From: Balaenoptera acutorostrata
Lineage: Eukaryota > Chordata > Mammalia > Artiodactyla > Balaenopteridae
DNA length: 64,000 nucleotides
Assembly (NCBI RefSeq): GCF_949987535.1
Contig: NC_080080.1
Location: 57,138,668-57,202,667 of the forward strand
Direction of reading: 5' to 3'
Each line of letters starts with the position of its first letter. The stretch's first letter is position 1. Made by a program: the position numbers and the translations under genes. Below, in pieces: positions 34,391 through 44,866 of the stretch. The notes beneath the pieces were generated by a model. It saw only the letters and a list, made by a program, of their open reading frames with translations. It was not told the DNA's origin and did not search any database.

Positions 34391-35750
34391 CTGAAGCTAA
34401 TGAAACTACCTGCAGGAGTGGGTGACAATGGCACAGAAATGGATAGGAAAAAACTTGGGTTTCTGGGAGAAATGCTGATTCCAGGGCTCAGGCAGGGAAA
34501 CTACAAGATAAGACTAGAAAGTCTCCTTGTTACAGAAAGTGAGGAATTTCTTTTAAAAGCTATAAGAATATATCAAAAGTATCCTGGAGCCAGGCTGGCC
34601 ACATGTGGGATGGTTTGGGTATCAACATGAATAAGAACATAACACATTGCAGTAAGAAAGGAGCCCAATATCTATTTTTTGTTAAATAATAATAATTGCA
34701 GAGAGAAAAAGGAAAATCTCTTCTTTATGGACAAATATCAATCAACAAATATTGAAAAAATTACAGAAATTAAAATGTACTATTTTTGACCTATCACAGT
34801 AATAACAAATAATCAATGAGTGCTAATAATATTAGTGGATTTATGTAGAATATGATATTCATATCCTCATAAAGTTTCCCCACAGATTACTTATTAAAAA
34901 GAACTTGTACAATGAATAAATCTGAGACATAACACCTTAGTGAGATGATCAAGTCATATATCACCAATAATGGAAAAAACTGACACCATATTCTGAACAG
35001 AGGACACAAAAATCACCTTTGTAGTGTGTCTGGTAAAAATGTTTCACCTCAATCAATTCGTGCGAAAAACATTAGGCTAATCCATACTGAGGTGCTTTCT
35101 TCCAATTTGGAAAAAATTGAGCTTAACTATTTTCAGATACTGCTAAGGTTTTGTCAAGATGGTTCTCCCTCACTTCAATTAGTTGTAATAAATTTGGCTT
35201 TGATTTATTAACAACTCACAAAGCTTTACTTTATTAACAGACTAAAGTGAGTAACAACTAAATGCAACGTGTTATTCTTAATATACTCAGGATCCAAAAA
35301 ATTCTATTAAGGATTCTATTGAACAATTGCAAGAATTTGAATATGGACTATATTATTAAATAATTGTATTTTTCAATGTTATATTTCCTGATTGTGATAA
35401 TTTTATTATAGTAATGCAGGAGAATATCCATGTTTTTTGAAGGTACATGCCGAAGTAGAATATTTGAGAAAGACAAAGCAAATGTGATAAAATGTTATCC
35501 TTTGGTGAATGTACTATTCTTACAACTCTTAAGTAGATTTGAATTTTTTTAAATAAAAAATTGGAAAAAAATTAATGCAGAAACTAGTTAGCAATATAAA
35601 TAGAATTATACTTTAAAGGTTTATGTTTTAAAGTTCCTTAACAATTAGACAATTTCTAACATTTGAGTTTCTTTTTTTTTTTTGGTGTTTAAATTTTATT
35701 TCTATATTAACTGGCAAATTTAAATATATTTCTCATTTTTCAAAAGTGAT
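34391..35750. other. AT-rich stretch, nothing assigned
   Basis: The DNA between the ancient L1 and the right inverted arm holds no recognised repeat. An open frame at 34400-34630 (76 codons) matches nothing I know. Confidence 0.5.
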
Positions 35751-36215
35751 TTTAAGTTTTCCCTAAGTATTTCCATTTAAGAAATAATATATGTGATAAT
35801 TAAAATAAATATCTAATTGGTTATTTTCCAGGTTTTGAGTTTGGTAGATAGCTTCTGACAAGTTTGGGCCAACTTGTGTTCAGCAGTGTCCTATGGGGGC
35901 TATTGTCTCTAAGGCCAGGTGTCCCCAGCCCTCAGGCTGTGGCCTGGTACTGGTCTGTGGCCTGTTAGGAACCAGGCCTCACAGCAGGAGGTGAGTGGCA
36001 GGCAAGAGAGTGAAGCTTCATCTGCGGCTCCCCATCGCTCCCCATTGCTTGCATTACCGCCCGAACAATCCCTGCCCCCGCCCTCAGTCCGTGGAAGAAT
36101 TGTCTAACATGAAACAGGTCGCTGGTTCCAAAAAGGTTGGGGACCACTGTCTAAGATGGTACTGTTCTTCATAGCTTCTTAACTTTTTCTAGTTGTGAAG
36201 ATCTAAGTATTGTCA
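35751..36215 (-). repeat. Inverted duplication, right arm
   Basis: Reverse complement of 30753-31207; the two arms enclose 4.5 kb. The match begins at TTTAAGTTTTCCCTAAG and ends at ATCTAAGTATTGTCA. Homology stops sharply at both borders. The MER1 element within is again flanked by the same 8-bp target site, now partly decayed. Confidence 0.93.
35916..36149 (-). mobile_element. MER1-type hAT element, copy in inverted arm
   Basis: It runs CAGGTGTCCCCAGCC to GGTTGGGGACCACTG. TCTAAGAT (36150-36157) and TCTAAGGC (35908-35915) are the target duplication, the reverse complement of the one on the left arm with two changes on one side. So this is a copy of the same insertion event, not an independent one. 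Confidence 0.88.
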
Positions 36216-36378
36216 GTAAAACTCTGGCATCTCAACTCAAAAGTAATTTTTATGTAGTCTTGGAAAAAGTTTCGTATCTATTTTTGAGTTCTTTAAAAAA
36301 TCCATGAGACATTTTTGCTTCACTAACAATTGAACCAAAATACTTTCAGAATAGCATATGTTAAAACATTCATGAAGA

Positions 36379-36585
36379 CATATACACACTACTATATATA
36401 AAGTAGATAACTATTAAGGACCTACTGCATAGCACAGGGAACTCTACTCAATGCTCTGTAATGACTTACATGGGAAAATAATCTAAAAAAGAGTGGATAT
36501 ATGTATATGTATAACTTTGCTGTATACCTGAATCTAACACAACAGTGTAAATCAACTATACTCCAATAAAATTTTTTTTTTAGAG
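36379..36585 (+). mobile_element. Short L1 3' end with target duplication
   Basis: The insert reads from CATATACACACTACTATATA through ACTGCATAGCACAGGGAACT to CTCCAATAAAATTTTTTTTT. It is flanked by TTCATGAAGA at 36369-36378 and 36586-36595 (10 bp, exact). Only about 200 bp of 3' untranslated region are present. Confidence 0.9.
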
Positions 36586-36595
36586 TTCATGAAGA

Positions 36596-37449
36596 ATGGT
36601 ATTTGACCAAAATGTAAAAATATCACTTTTAAGCATCAGCAAGTCTCTCTTTCTTTTGCTTACCTTATATGACTCACTTAATGGATAAATTGCTCACGCC
36701 CTCTGTTTCCTGCTGATTAGAAGTTGCTTCTAGCACGATGCACATGAGAAAAATCATAAACGTTTCTCAGAAACCCAGAGAGTGATGTTTTTCCCACTTT
36801 GCAGAACATTACTAAAAATATCTAACTGAACCACAGGCATCTGGAATGTATATCAGAACACATCGTGAAGTTTTAAACTAACATCATTTAATTTTTTACT
36901 TCATTATAGAAACTGCCCCCTTGTGAGGTGATCAGTTGAGGAGCTCAGCTACCAAGATCATTTAAGCAAAAAGAAAATCCAGTTAGATTTGTGAATTTTT
37001 GTTCCAAGCAAGTTTATGTAAAAACATAGAGATTGGTTTGTTTTCTGCAGATGCAATGATTGAGCCAGTGTGAAGACAAAAATTTTGGAGCTTTCATTAT
37101 GATCAAAGAAAGGATTCACAGTTATTGGTTGGTATACAAGAGACTTGACCTAGTGTACTGTAAAAAGCCAGCTGAAAAGAGAAACAACCAGTAGAAATAC
37201 CAGAGACAATATTAAAAATAAGAGGTATAAGGACAGAGTTAAACCAAATTAAGAAATGTGTCCATTTCTTCTATTTCAAAAACAATACTTTATGAGTTTC
37301 ATGACCTATTTAGAAAAACCCAAAGAAAGATTCAGCGATGGTGGCATGGAGTTTGCAAAAAATATTCTGCAAATTTAGTTTTGTCTTAAGTTTAACATTC
37401 AGGTTATGACTCTGAGATGAGAAATTTTCTCTAATAGTCTTGACTGCCC
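36596..37449. other. Unassigned stretch
   Basis: No gene or repeat was recognised in this 850 bp. Confidence 0.5.
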
Positions 37450-37625
37450 ATCCAAATAATCCTTTATTGCACAGTGCATTTCCCTTTTACAGCATCCTGG
37501 AAGGATTGATCTACTTGTCTGTCTGGTCCAACACTTCCTAGAATAAAGGGGTCTGTGTACTCAATTAACTCCTTAGCACATTGTCTATGGCCCCAGTAAA
37601 TTTTTGCTAAATGAGTGCATAAATG
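37450..37625 (+). repeat. L2 3' end remnant
   Basis: TGTCTGTCTGGTCCAACACTTCC, then CTCCTTAGCACATTGTCTATGG and AGTAAATTTTTGCTAAATGAGTGC follow the L2 3' end in the plus direction. Confidence 0.5.
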
Positions 37626-37821
37626 AATGGGTAGACAAATGCCTCTTTAGGATTGCCATACTCCTGCCTGATGCCACCAGTAAACACTCTAGAATCTAAG
37701 ATGTATAAAAGGTGGCTTCACTGTGGTCAGAGTTCTCTGCAAAACTAAGAAATATCACTATCTTTTTTTTCACATTTCCCTTACATTGGTCCTGGAATAC
37801 TGCTGACTTATGATACCAAAG

Positions 37822-37836
37822 CCTAACAAACATTTT
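37822..37836 (-). repeat. Target-site duplication of L1 copy B, tail side
   Basis: CCTAACAAACATTTT is repeated at 44852-44866 as CCTAACAGACATTTT, one mismatch in 15. On the right the duplication is followed by AATG, so the original site was TTTT/AA, the preferred L1 endonuclease target. Confidence 0.9.
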
Positions 37837-38154
37837 TTTTTTAACATTTTTATTGGAATATAATTGCTCTATATTGTTGTGTTAGTTTCTGCTGTATAAC
37901 AGAGTGAATCAGTTATACATATACTTATATCCCCATATACACTCCATCTTGCATCTCCATCCCACACTCCCTATCTCAGCCCTGTAGATGGTCACTAAGC
38001 ACCGAGCTGATCTCCCTGTGCTATGCAGCTGCTTCCCACTAGCTATCTCTTTTACATTTGGTAGTGTATATATGTCCGTACCACTCTCTCACTTCGTCCC
38101 AGCTTACCCTTCCCACTTTCCGTGTCCTAAAGTCCATATTCTATCTGTGTGTCT

Positions 38155-41100
38155 TTATTTCTGTCCTGCCCCTTGGTTCTTTGGAACCATTATTTTTTTA
38201 GACTCCATAATACTGGATGTTAGCATACAGTATTTGTTTTTCTCTTTCTGACTTACTTCATTCTGTATGACAGACTCTAGGTCCACCCACCTCACTACAA
38301 ATAACTCAATTTCATTTCTTTTTATGGCTGAGTAATATTCCATTGTATATATGTGCCACATCTTCTTTATCCATTCCTCTGTTGATGGACATTTAGGTTG
38401 CTTCCATGTCCTGGCTATTGTAAATAGTGCTTCAATGAATGTTGGGGTGCATGTAACTTTTTGGATTATGGTTTTCTCAGGGTGTATGCCCAGTAGTGGG
38501 ACTGTGGAGCCATATGGTAATTCAATTTTCAGTTATTTGAGGAGCCTCCATACTGTTCTCCAAAGTGACTGTATCAATTTACATTCCCACCAACAGTGCA
38601 AGAGGGTTCCCTTTTCTCCACACCCTCTCCAGGATTTATTGTTTCTAGATTTTTTTGGTGATGGCCATTCTGACTGGTGTGAGGTGATACCTCACTGTAG
38701 TTTTGATTTGCATTTCTCTAGTAACTAGTGATGTTGAGCATCCTTTCATGTGTTTGTTGGCAATCTGTATACCTTCTTTGGAGAAACGTCTATTTAGGTC
38801 TTCTGCTCATTTTTGTATTAGGTTGTTTGGGTTTTTTTTTTTTTTTGATATTGAGCTGCATGAGCTGCTTGTATATTTTAGAGATTAATCCTTTGTCAAT
38901 TGCTTCGTTGGCCAATATTTTCTCCCATTCTGAAGGTTGTCTTTTCATCTAGTTTATGGTTTCCATTGCTGTGCAAAAGCTTTTAAGTTTCTTTAAGTCC
39001 CATTTGTTTATTTTTGGTTTTTTTCCACTTCTCTAGGAGGTGGGTCAAACAGGATCTTGCTGTGATTCATGTCATAGAGTATTCTTCCTATGTTTTCCTC
39101 TAAGAGATTTATAGTGTCTGGCCTTACATTTAGATCTTGAATCCATTTTTGAGTTTATTTTTGTGTATGGTGTTAAGGAGTGTTCTAATTTCATTCTCTT
39201 ACATGTAGCTGTCCAGTTTACCCAGAACCACTTTTTGAAGAGACTGTCTTTTCTCCATTGTATATTCTTGCCTCCTTTATCAAAGATAAGGTGACCATAT
39301 GTGTGTGGGTTTATCTCTGGGCTTTCTATCCTGTTCCATTGATCTATATTTCTGTTTTTGTGTCAGTACAAAAAGTATACTGTTTTCTAGTATAGTCTGA
39401 AGTCTGGGAGCCTGATTCCTCCAGCCCTGTTTTTCTTTCTCAAGATTGCTTTGGCTATTCAGGGTCTTTTGTGTTTCCATACAAATTGTGAAATTTTTTG
39501 TTCTAGTCTGTGAAAAGTGCCATTGGTAGTTTGATTGCATTGAATCTGTAGATTGCTTTGGGTAGTATAGTCATTTTCACAGTGTTGATTCTTTCAATCC
39601 AAGAACATGGTATATCTCTCCATCTGTTTGTATCATCTTTAATTTCTTTCATCAGTGTCTTATAATTTTCTGCATACACGTCTTTTGTCTCTTTAGGTAA
39701 GTTTATTCATGGGTATTTTATTCTTTTTTTACAATGGTAAATGGGAGTGTTTCCTTAATTTCTCTTTCAGATTTTTCATCATTAGTGTATAGGAATGCAA
39801 GAGATTTCTGTGCATTAATTTTGTATCCTGCTACTTTACCAAGTTCATTGATTAGCTCTAGTAGTTTTCTGGTAGCATCTTTAGGATTCTCTATGTATAG
39901 TGTCATGTCATATGAATGCAGTGAGAGTTTTACTTCTTGTTTTCTGATTTGGATTCATTTTATTTCTTTTCTTCTCTGAATGCTGTGGCTAAAGCTTCCA
40001 AAACTATGTTGAATAATATTGGCGAGAGTGGGCAACCTTGTCTTGTTCCTGATCTTAGTGGAAATGGTTTCAGTTTTTCACCATTGAGGACGATGTTGGC
40101 TGTGGTTTTGTCATATATGGCCTTTATTATGTTGAGGAAAGTTCCCTCTATGCCTACTTTCTGGAGAGTTTTTATCATAAATGGGTGTTGAATTTTGTCA
40201 AAAGCTTTCTCTGCATCTATTGAGATTTTCACATGGTTTTTATCCTTCAGTTTATTAATATGGTGTATCACATTGATTGATTTGCATATATTGAAGAATC
40301 CTTGCTTTCCTGGGATAAACCGCACTTGATCATGGTGTATGATCTGTTTAATGTGCTGTTGGGTTCTGTTTGCTAGTATTTTGTTGAGGATTTTTGCATC
40401 TATGTTCTTCAGTGATATTGGCCTGTAGTTTTCTTTCTTTGTGTCATCTTTGTTTTTGGTATCAGTGTGATGGTGGCCTTGTGGAATAAGTTTGGCAGTG
40501 TTCCTCCCTCTGCTATATTTTGGAAGAATTTGAGAAGGAAAAGATAGGTGTTAGTTCTTCTGTAAATGTTTGATAGAATTCACCTGTGAAGGCTTCTGGT
40601 TCTGAGTTTTGGTTTGTTGGTAGATTTTTAATCACAGTTTCAATTTCAATGCTTGTGATTGGTCAGTTTATATTTTCTATTTCTTCCTGATTCAGTCTTG
40701 GAAGGTTGTGCTTTTCTAAGAATTTGTCCATTTCTTCCAGGTTGTCCCTTTTATTCGCATATAGTTGCTTGTAGTAATCTCTCATGCTCCTTTGTATTTC
40801 TGCAGTGTCAGTCGTTAATTCTCCTTTTTCATTTCTAATTCTGTTGATTTGAGTCTTCTCCCTTTTCTTGATGAGTCTGGTTAAAGGATTATGAATTTTG
40901 TTTATCTTTCCATGAACAAGCTTTTAGTATTTTTGATCTTTGCTATTGTTTCCTTCATTTCTTTTTCATTTATTTCTAATCTGATCTTTATGATTTTTTC
41001 CTTTACTAACTTTGGGTTTTTTTGTTGTTCTTGCTCTAATTGCTTTAGGTCTAAGGTTAGGTTTATTTGAGATTTTTCTTGTTTCTTCAGGTAGGATTGT

Positions 41101-42001
41101 ATTGCTATAAACTTGTTTCTTAGAACTGATTTTGCTGCATCCCATAGGTTTTGGTTCATCATGTTTTCATTGCCATTTGTTTCTAGGTATTTTCTGATTT
41201 CCTCTTTGATTTCTTCAGTGATGTCTTGGTTATAAAGTAGTGTATTGTTTAGCCTCCATGTGTTTGTAAATTTTACAGTTATTTTCCTGTAATTGATATC
41301 TAGTCTCATAGCATTGTGGTTGGAAAGATACTTCATATGATTTCAATTTTCTTAAATTTACCTAGGCTTGATTTGTGACCCAAGATATGATCTATCCTGG
41401 GGAATGTTCTATGAGCACTTGAGAAGATGGTGTATTCTGTTATTTTGGGATGGAATTTCCAATAAATATCAATGAAGCCCATCTTGTGTAATGTGTCATT
41501 TAAAGCTTATGTTTTCTTACTTATTTTCATTTTGGTTGATCTTTCCATTGTTGAAAGTGGGGTGTTAAAGTCCCCTTCTATTATTGTGTTACTGTTGACT
41601 TCCCCTTTTATGGCTTTTAACAATTGCCTTATGTATTGAGGTGCTCCTATGTTAGGTGTATAAATATTTACAATTGTTATATCTTCTTCTTGGATCAATC
41701 TCTCGATCATTATGTAGTGTCCTTCTTTGTCTCTTGTAATAGTTTGTATTTTAAAGTCTATTTTGTCTGATATGAGAATTGCTACTCCAGCTTTCTTTTG
41801 ATTTCCATTAGCATGGAATACCTTTTTCCATCCCCTCACTTTCAGTCTGTATGTGTCCCTAGGTCTGAAGTGGGCTTCTTATAGACCGCATATATATGGG
41901 TCTTGTTTTTGTATCCATTCAACCAATCTATGTCTTTTGGTTGGAGCATTTAATCCATTTCCATTTAAGGTAATTATCGATATGTGTGTTCCTATTACCA
42001 T
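38155..42001 (-). pseudogene. L1 copy B ORF2, broken and lacking the RT motif
   Basis: The start ATG is at 41999-42001 (MVIGTHISIITLNGNGLN). A C-to-T change makes a stop about 40 codons in (near 41880). Open pieces of endonuclease (41507-41839), linker (40902-41336) and reverse transcriptase (39960-40325) lie in several frames, and the end still reads [15 protein letters not shown]. At 39907-39918 the reverse-transcriptase FADD motif reads HSYD, so the first catalytic aspartate has become tyrosine. This copy is enzymatically dead even apart from its stops. Confidence 0.92.
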
Positions 42002-42069
42002 TTTCTTAATTGTTTTCCGTCTGTTAGTGTAGAACTTTGCTTCTCTTGTGTTTCCTGCATAGAGAAGTT

Positions 42070-42954
42070 CCTTTAGCATTTGTTGTAAAGCTGGTTTGGT
42101 GGTGCTGAATTCCCTTAGTTTTTGCTTTTTTCCTTGTCTGTACAGGTTTTAGTTTCTCTGTCAAATCTGAATGAGATCCTTGCTGGGTAGAGTAATTTTA
42201 GTTGTAGGTTTTTCCCTTTCATCACTTTAAATATGTCCTTCCACTCCCTTCTGGCTTGCAGAGTTTCTGCTGAAAGATCAGCTGTTAATCTTCTGACGAT
42301 TCCCTTGTATGTTATTTGTTCCCTTTCCCTTGCTGCTTTCAATATTTTTTCTTTGTATTTAATTTTTGATAGTTTGATTAATATGTGTCTTGGCATGTTT
42401 CTCCTTGGATTTATCCTTATGGGATTCCCTATGCTTCCTGGACTTCATTGACTATTTCTTTTCCCATATTAGGGAAGTTTTCAGCTATAATCTCTTCAAA
42501 TGTTTTCTCAGTCCCTTTCTTTTTCTCTTTTTCTTCTGAGACCCCTATAATTCAAATATTGGTGCATTTAATGTTTTCCCAGAGGTCTCTGAGACTGTCC
42601 TCAATTCTTTTCATTCTTTTTTCTTTATTCTGCTCTGTGGTAGTTATTTCTATTATTTTATCATCCAGGTCCCTTATCTGTTCTTCTTCCTCAGTTATTC
42701 TACTATTGATTCCTTCTAGAGAATTTTTAATTTCATTTATTATGTTGTTCATCATTGTTTGTTTGCTCTTTAGTTCTAATAGGTCCTTGTTAAACATTTC
42801 TTGTGTTTTCTCCATTCTATTTCCAAGATTTTGGATCTTTACTATCATTACTCTGAATTGTTTTTCAGGTAGACTGCTTATTTCTTCTTCATTTGTTTGC
42901 TCTGGTGGGTTTTTACCTTGCTCCTTCATCTGCTGTGTATTTCTCTGTTCTCAT
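42070..42954 (-). pseudogene. L1 copy B ORF1, broken
   Basis: The expected ATG lies at 42952-42954, but a two-base deletion shifts the frame within the first ten codons. The main frame (from 42929, MKEQGKNPPEQ) runs 125 codons through the coiled coil (ELKSKQTMMNNIINEIKNSL) and stops before the RNA-recognition part. The C-terminal part is open in another frame (42396-42115, PRHILIKLSKIKYKEKIL, LTADLSAETLQARREW). The terminal stop seen in copy A after MLK is changed to GAA here. Confidence 0.9.
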
Positions 42955-44851
42955 TTTGCTTAATTTACTGTGTTTTGGGTCTCCTTTTCGCAGCCTGCTG
43001 GTTCGTACTTCCCGTTGTTTTTGGTGTCTGTCCCCAGTGGCTAAGGTTGGTTCAGTGGGTTGTGTAGGCTTCCAGGTGGAGGGAATTGGTGTCTGTGTTC
43101 TGGTGGATGAGTCTGTATCTTGTCTTTCTGGTGAGCAGGACCACGTTCCGTGTTGTGTTTTGGGGTGTCTGTGACATTTTTGTGATTTTAGACAGCCTCT
43201 CTGCTAATGGGTGGGTTTGTGTTTCTGTCTTGTTAGTTGTTTGGCATGGGGTTTCCAGCACTGGATCTTGCTGGTCATTAATTGGAGCTGGGTCTTAGCA
43301 TTGAGTTGGACATCTCTGGGAGAGCTCTCACTGATTGATGTTACTTGGGGCTGGGAGGTCTCTGGTGGTCCAGCATCCTGAACTCAGCTCTCCCACCTCA
43401 GAGACTCAGGCCTGACATCCGGTCAGAGCACCAAGACCCTGTCAGCCACACGGCTCAGAAGAAAAGGGAGAAAAAGAAAAAGAAAGTGAGAAAAAACAAA
43501 CAAAATAAAATAAAGTTATTAAAATAAAAATTTTTTTTAATATTTTTAAAATAAAAAAATTTAAAAAGTAATACAAGAAAAAAAAAAGAAGAGAACAACA
43601 AAACCAATAGCCAAATCCACCAATGATAACAAGTGCTAAAAACTAAACTAAGAAAAACATAAAAATTATAAATTGGTCAGTCACATATAGCAAACCCCAA
43701 GTCTTCAGTTGCTCCCAAAGTCCACCACCTCAATTTTGGGATGATTCATTGTTTATTCAGGTATTCCACAGATGCAGAGTATGTCAAGTTGATTGTAGAG
43801 ATTTAACCCACTGCTCCTGGGGCTGCACAGAGAAATTTCCCTTTCTCTTCTTTGTTCACACAGCTTCTGTGGTTCAGCTTTGGATTTGTACCCCAGCTGC
43901 ATGTAGGTCGCCCTCTGGCTTCTGTTCTTCGTCCAGACAGGAGGGAATGTGGGTATGGAATGCGGGTCAAACCTGTGGCAGCAGAGGCCAACATGACTTT
44001 GCAACAGCCTGAGGTGTGCCGTGTGTTCTCCCAGGGAAGTTGTCCCTGGATCATGGGACCCTGGCAGTCGTGGGCTGCACTGTCTCCCAGGAAGGGAGGT
44101 GTGGATAGTGACCTGTGCTTGCACACAGGATTCTTGGTGGCTGCAGTAGCAGTGTTAGCTTTTCATGCCCATCTCTGGTGTCCGTGCTGATAGCTGTGGC
44201 TCGTGCCCATCTCTGGTGGTGCTCTGAATCTCCTCTCCTCACGCACAAGCAAACAATTGTCTCTTGCCTCTAGGCAGTTCCAGACTTTTTCCCGGACTGC
44301 CTCCCGGTTAGCTGTGGCGCACTAGCCCCCTTCAGGCTGTGTTCACGCAGCCAACCCCAGTCCTCTCCCTGCGATCCAACCTCTGAAGCCCGATCCTCAG
44401 CTCCCAGTCCACACCCACCCCAGCAGGGGAGCAGACAAGCCTCTCAGGCTGGAGTGGTTGTCAGCACTGATCTTCTGTGTGGGAATCTCTCTGCTTTGCC
44501 CTCTGCACCCCTGTTGCTGTGATCTCCTCCATGGTTCCGAAGCTTCTCCCCCAGCCACCCCCATCTCTGCCAGTGAAGGGGCTTCCTAGTGTGTGGAAAC
44601 TTTCCCTCCTTCACAGCTCCCTCCCAACAGGGCCAGTGCCATCCCTATTCTTTTGTCTCTGTTTTTTCTTTTTTCTTTTGCCCTACCCAGATACGTGGGG
44701 AGTTTCTTGCCTTTTGGGAAGTCTGAGGTCTTCTGCCAGCATTCAGTAGGTGTTCTATAGTAATTGTTCCACATATGGATGTATTTTTGATGTATTTGTG
44801 GGGAGGAAGTTGATCTCCATGTCTTACTCCTCTGTCATTTTGAAGTTCCTC
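42955..44851 (-). promoter_or_regulatory. L1 copy B 5' untranslated region
   Basis: About 1.9 kb, homologous to the 5' region of copy A (for example the GATGATTC, TTTGTTCACACAGCTTCTG and CTAGTGTGTGGAAAC parts). Its far end is GC-richer, as in copy A. A-rich text at 43440-43660 mirrors the T-rich block of copy A near 24100. Many open frames here are by-products of base composition. Confidence 0.85.
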
Positions 44852-44866
44852 CCTAACAGACATTTT
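44852..44866 (-). repeat. Target-site duplication of L1 copy B, 5' side
   Basis: CCTAACAGACATTTT, matching 37822-37836 with one mismatch. Confidence 0.9.

Larger units (their letters stand above)
37837..44851 (-). mobile_element. Nearly full-length L1 retrotransposon, copy B
   Basis: About 7.0 kb long. On the minus strand it starts GGAGGAACTTCAAAATGACAG at 44851 and runs through 5' untranslated region (to 42955), ORF1 (42954 to about 42070), ORF2 (42001-38155) and the 3' end with AATAAA-type tail at 37850. The 15-bp target duplication has one mismatch. Both ORFs are broken. It points toward copy A (tails facing, about 8 kb apart) and in the same direction as copy C. Confidence 0.94.

Noticed and set aside
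22751..44851. L1 copies A and B as arms of one large palindrome
   Set aside because: Their target duplications and flanking sequences differ, so they are independent insertions that happen to be inverted.
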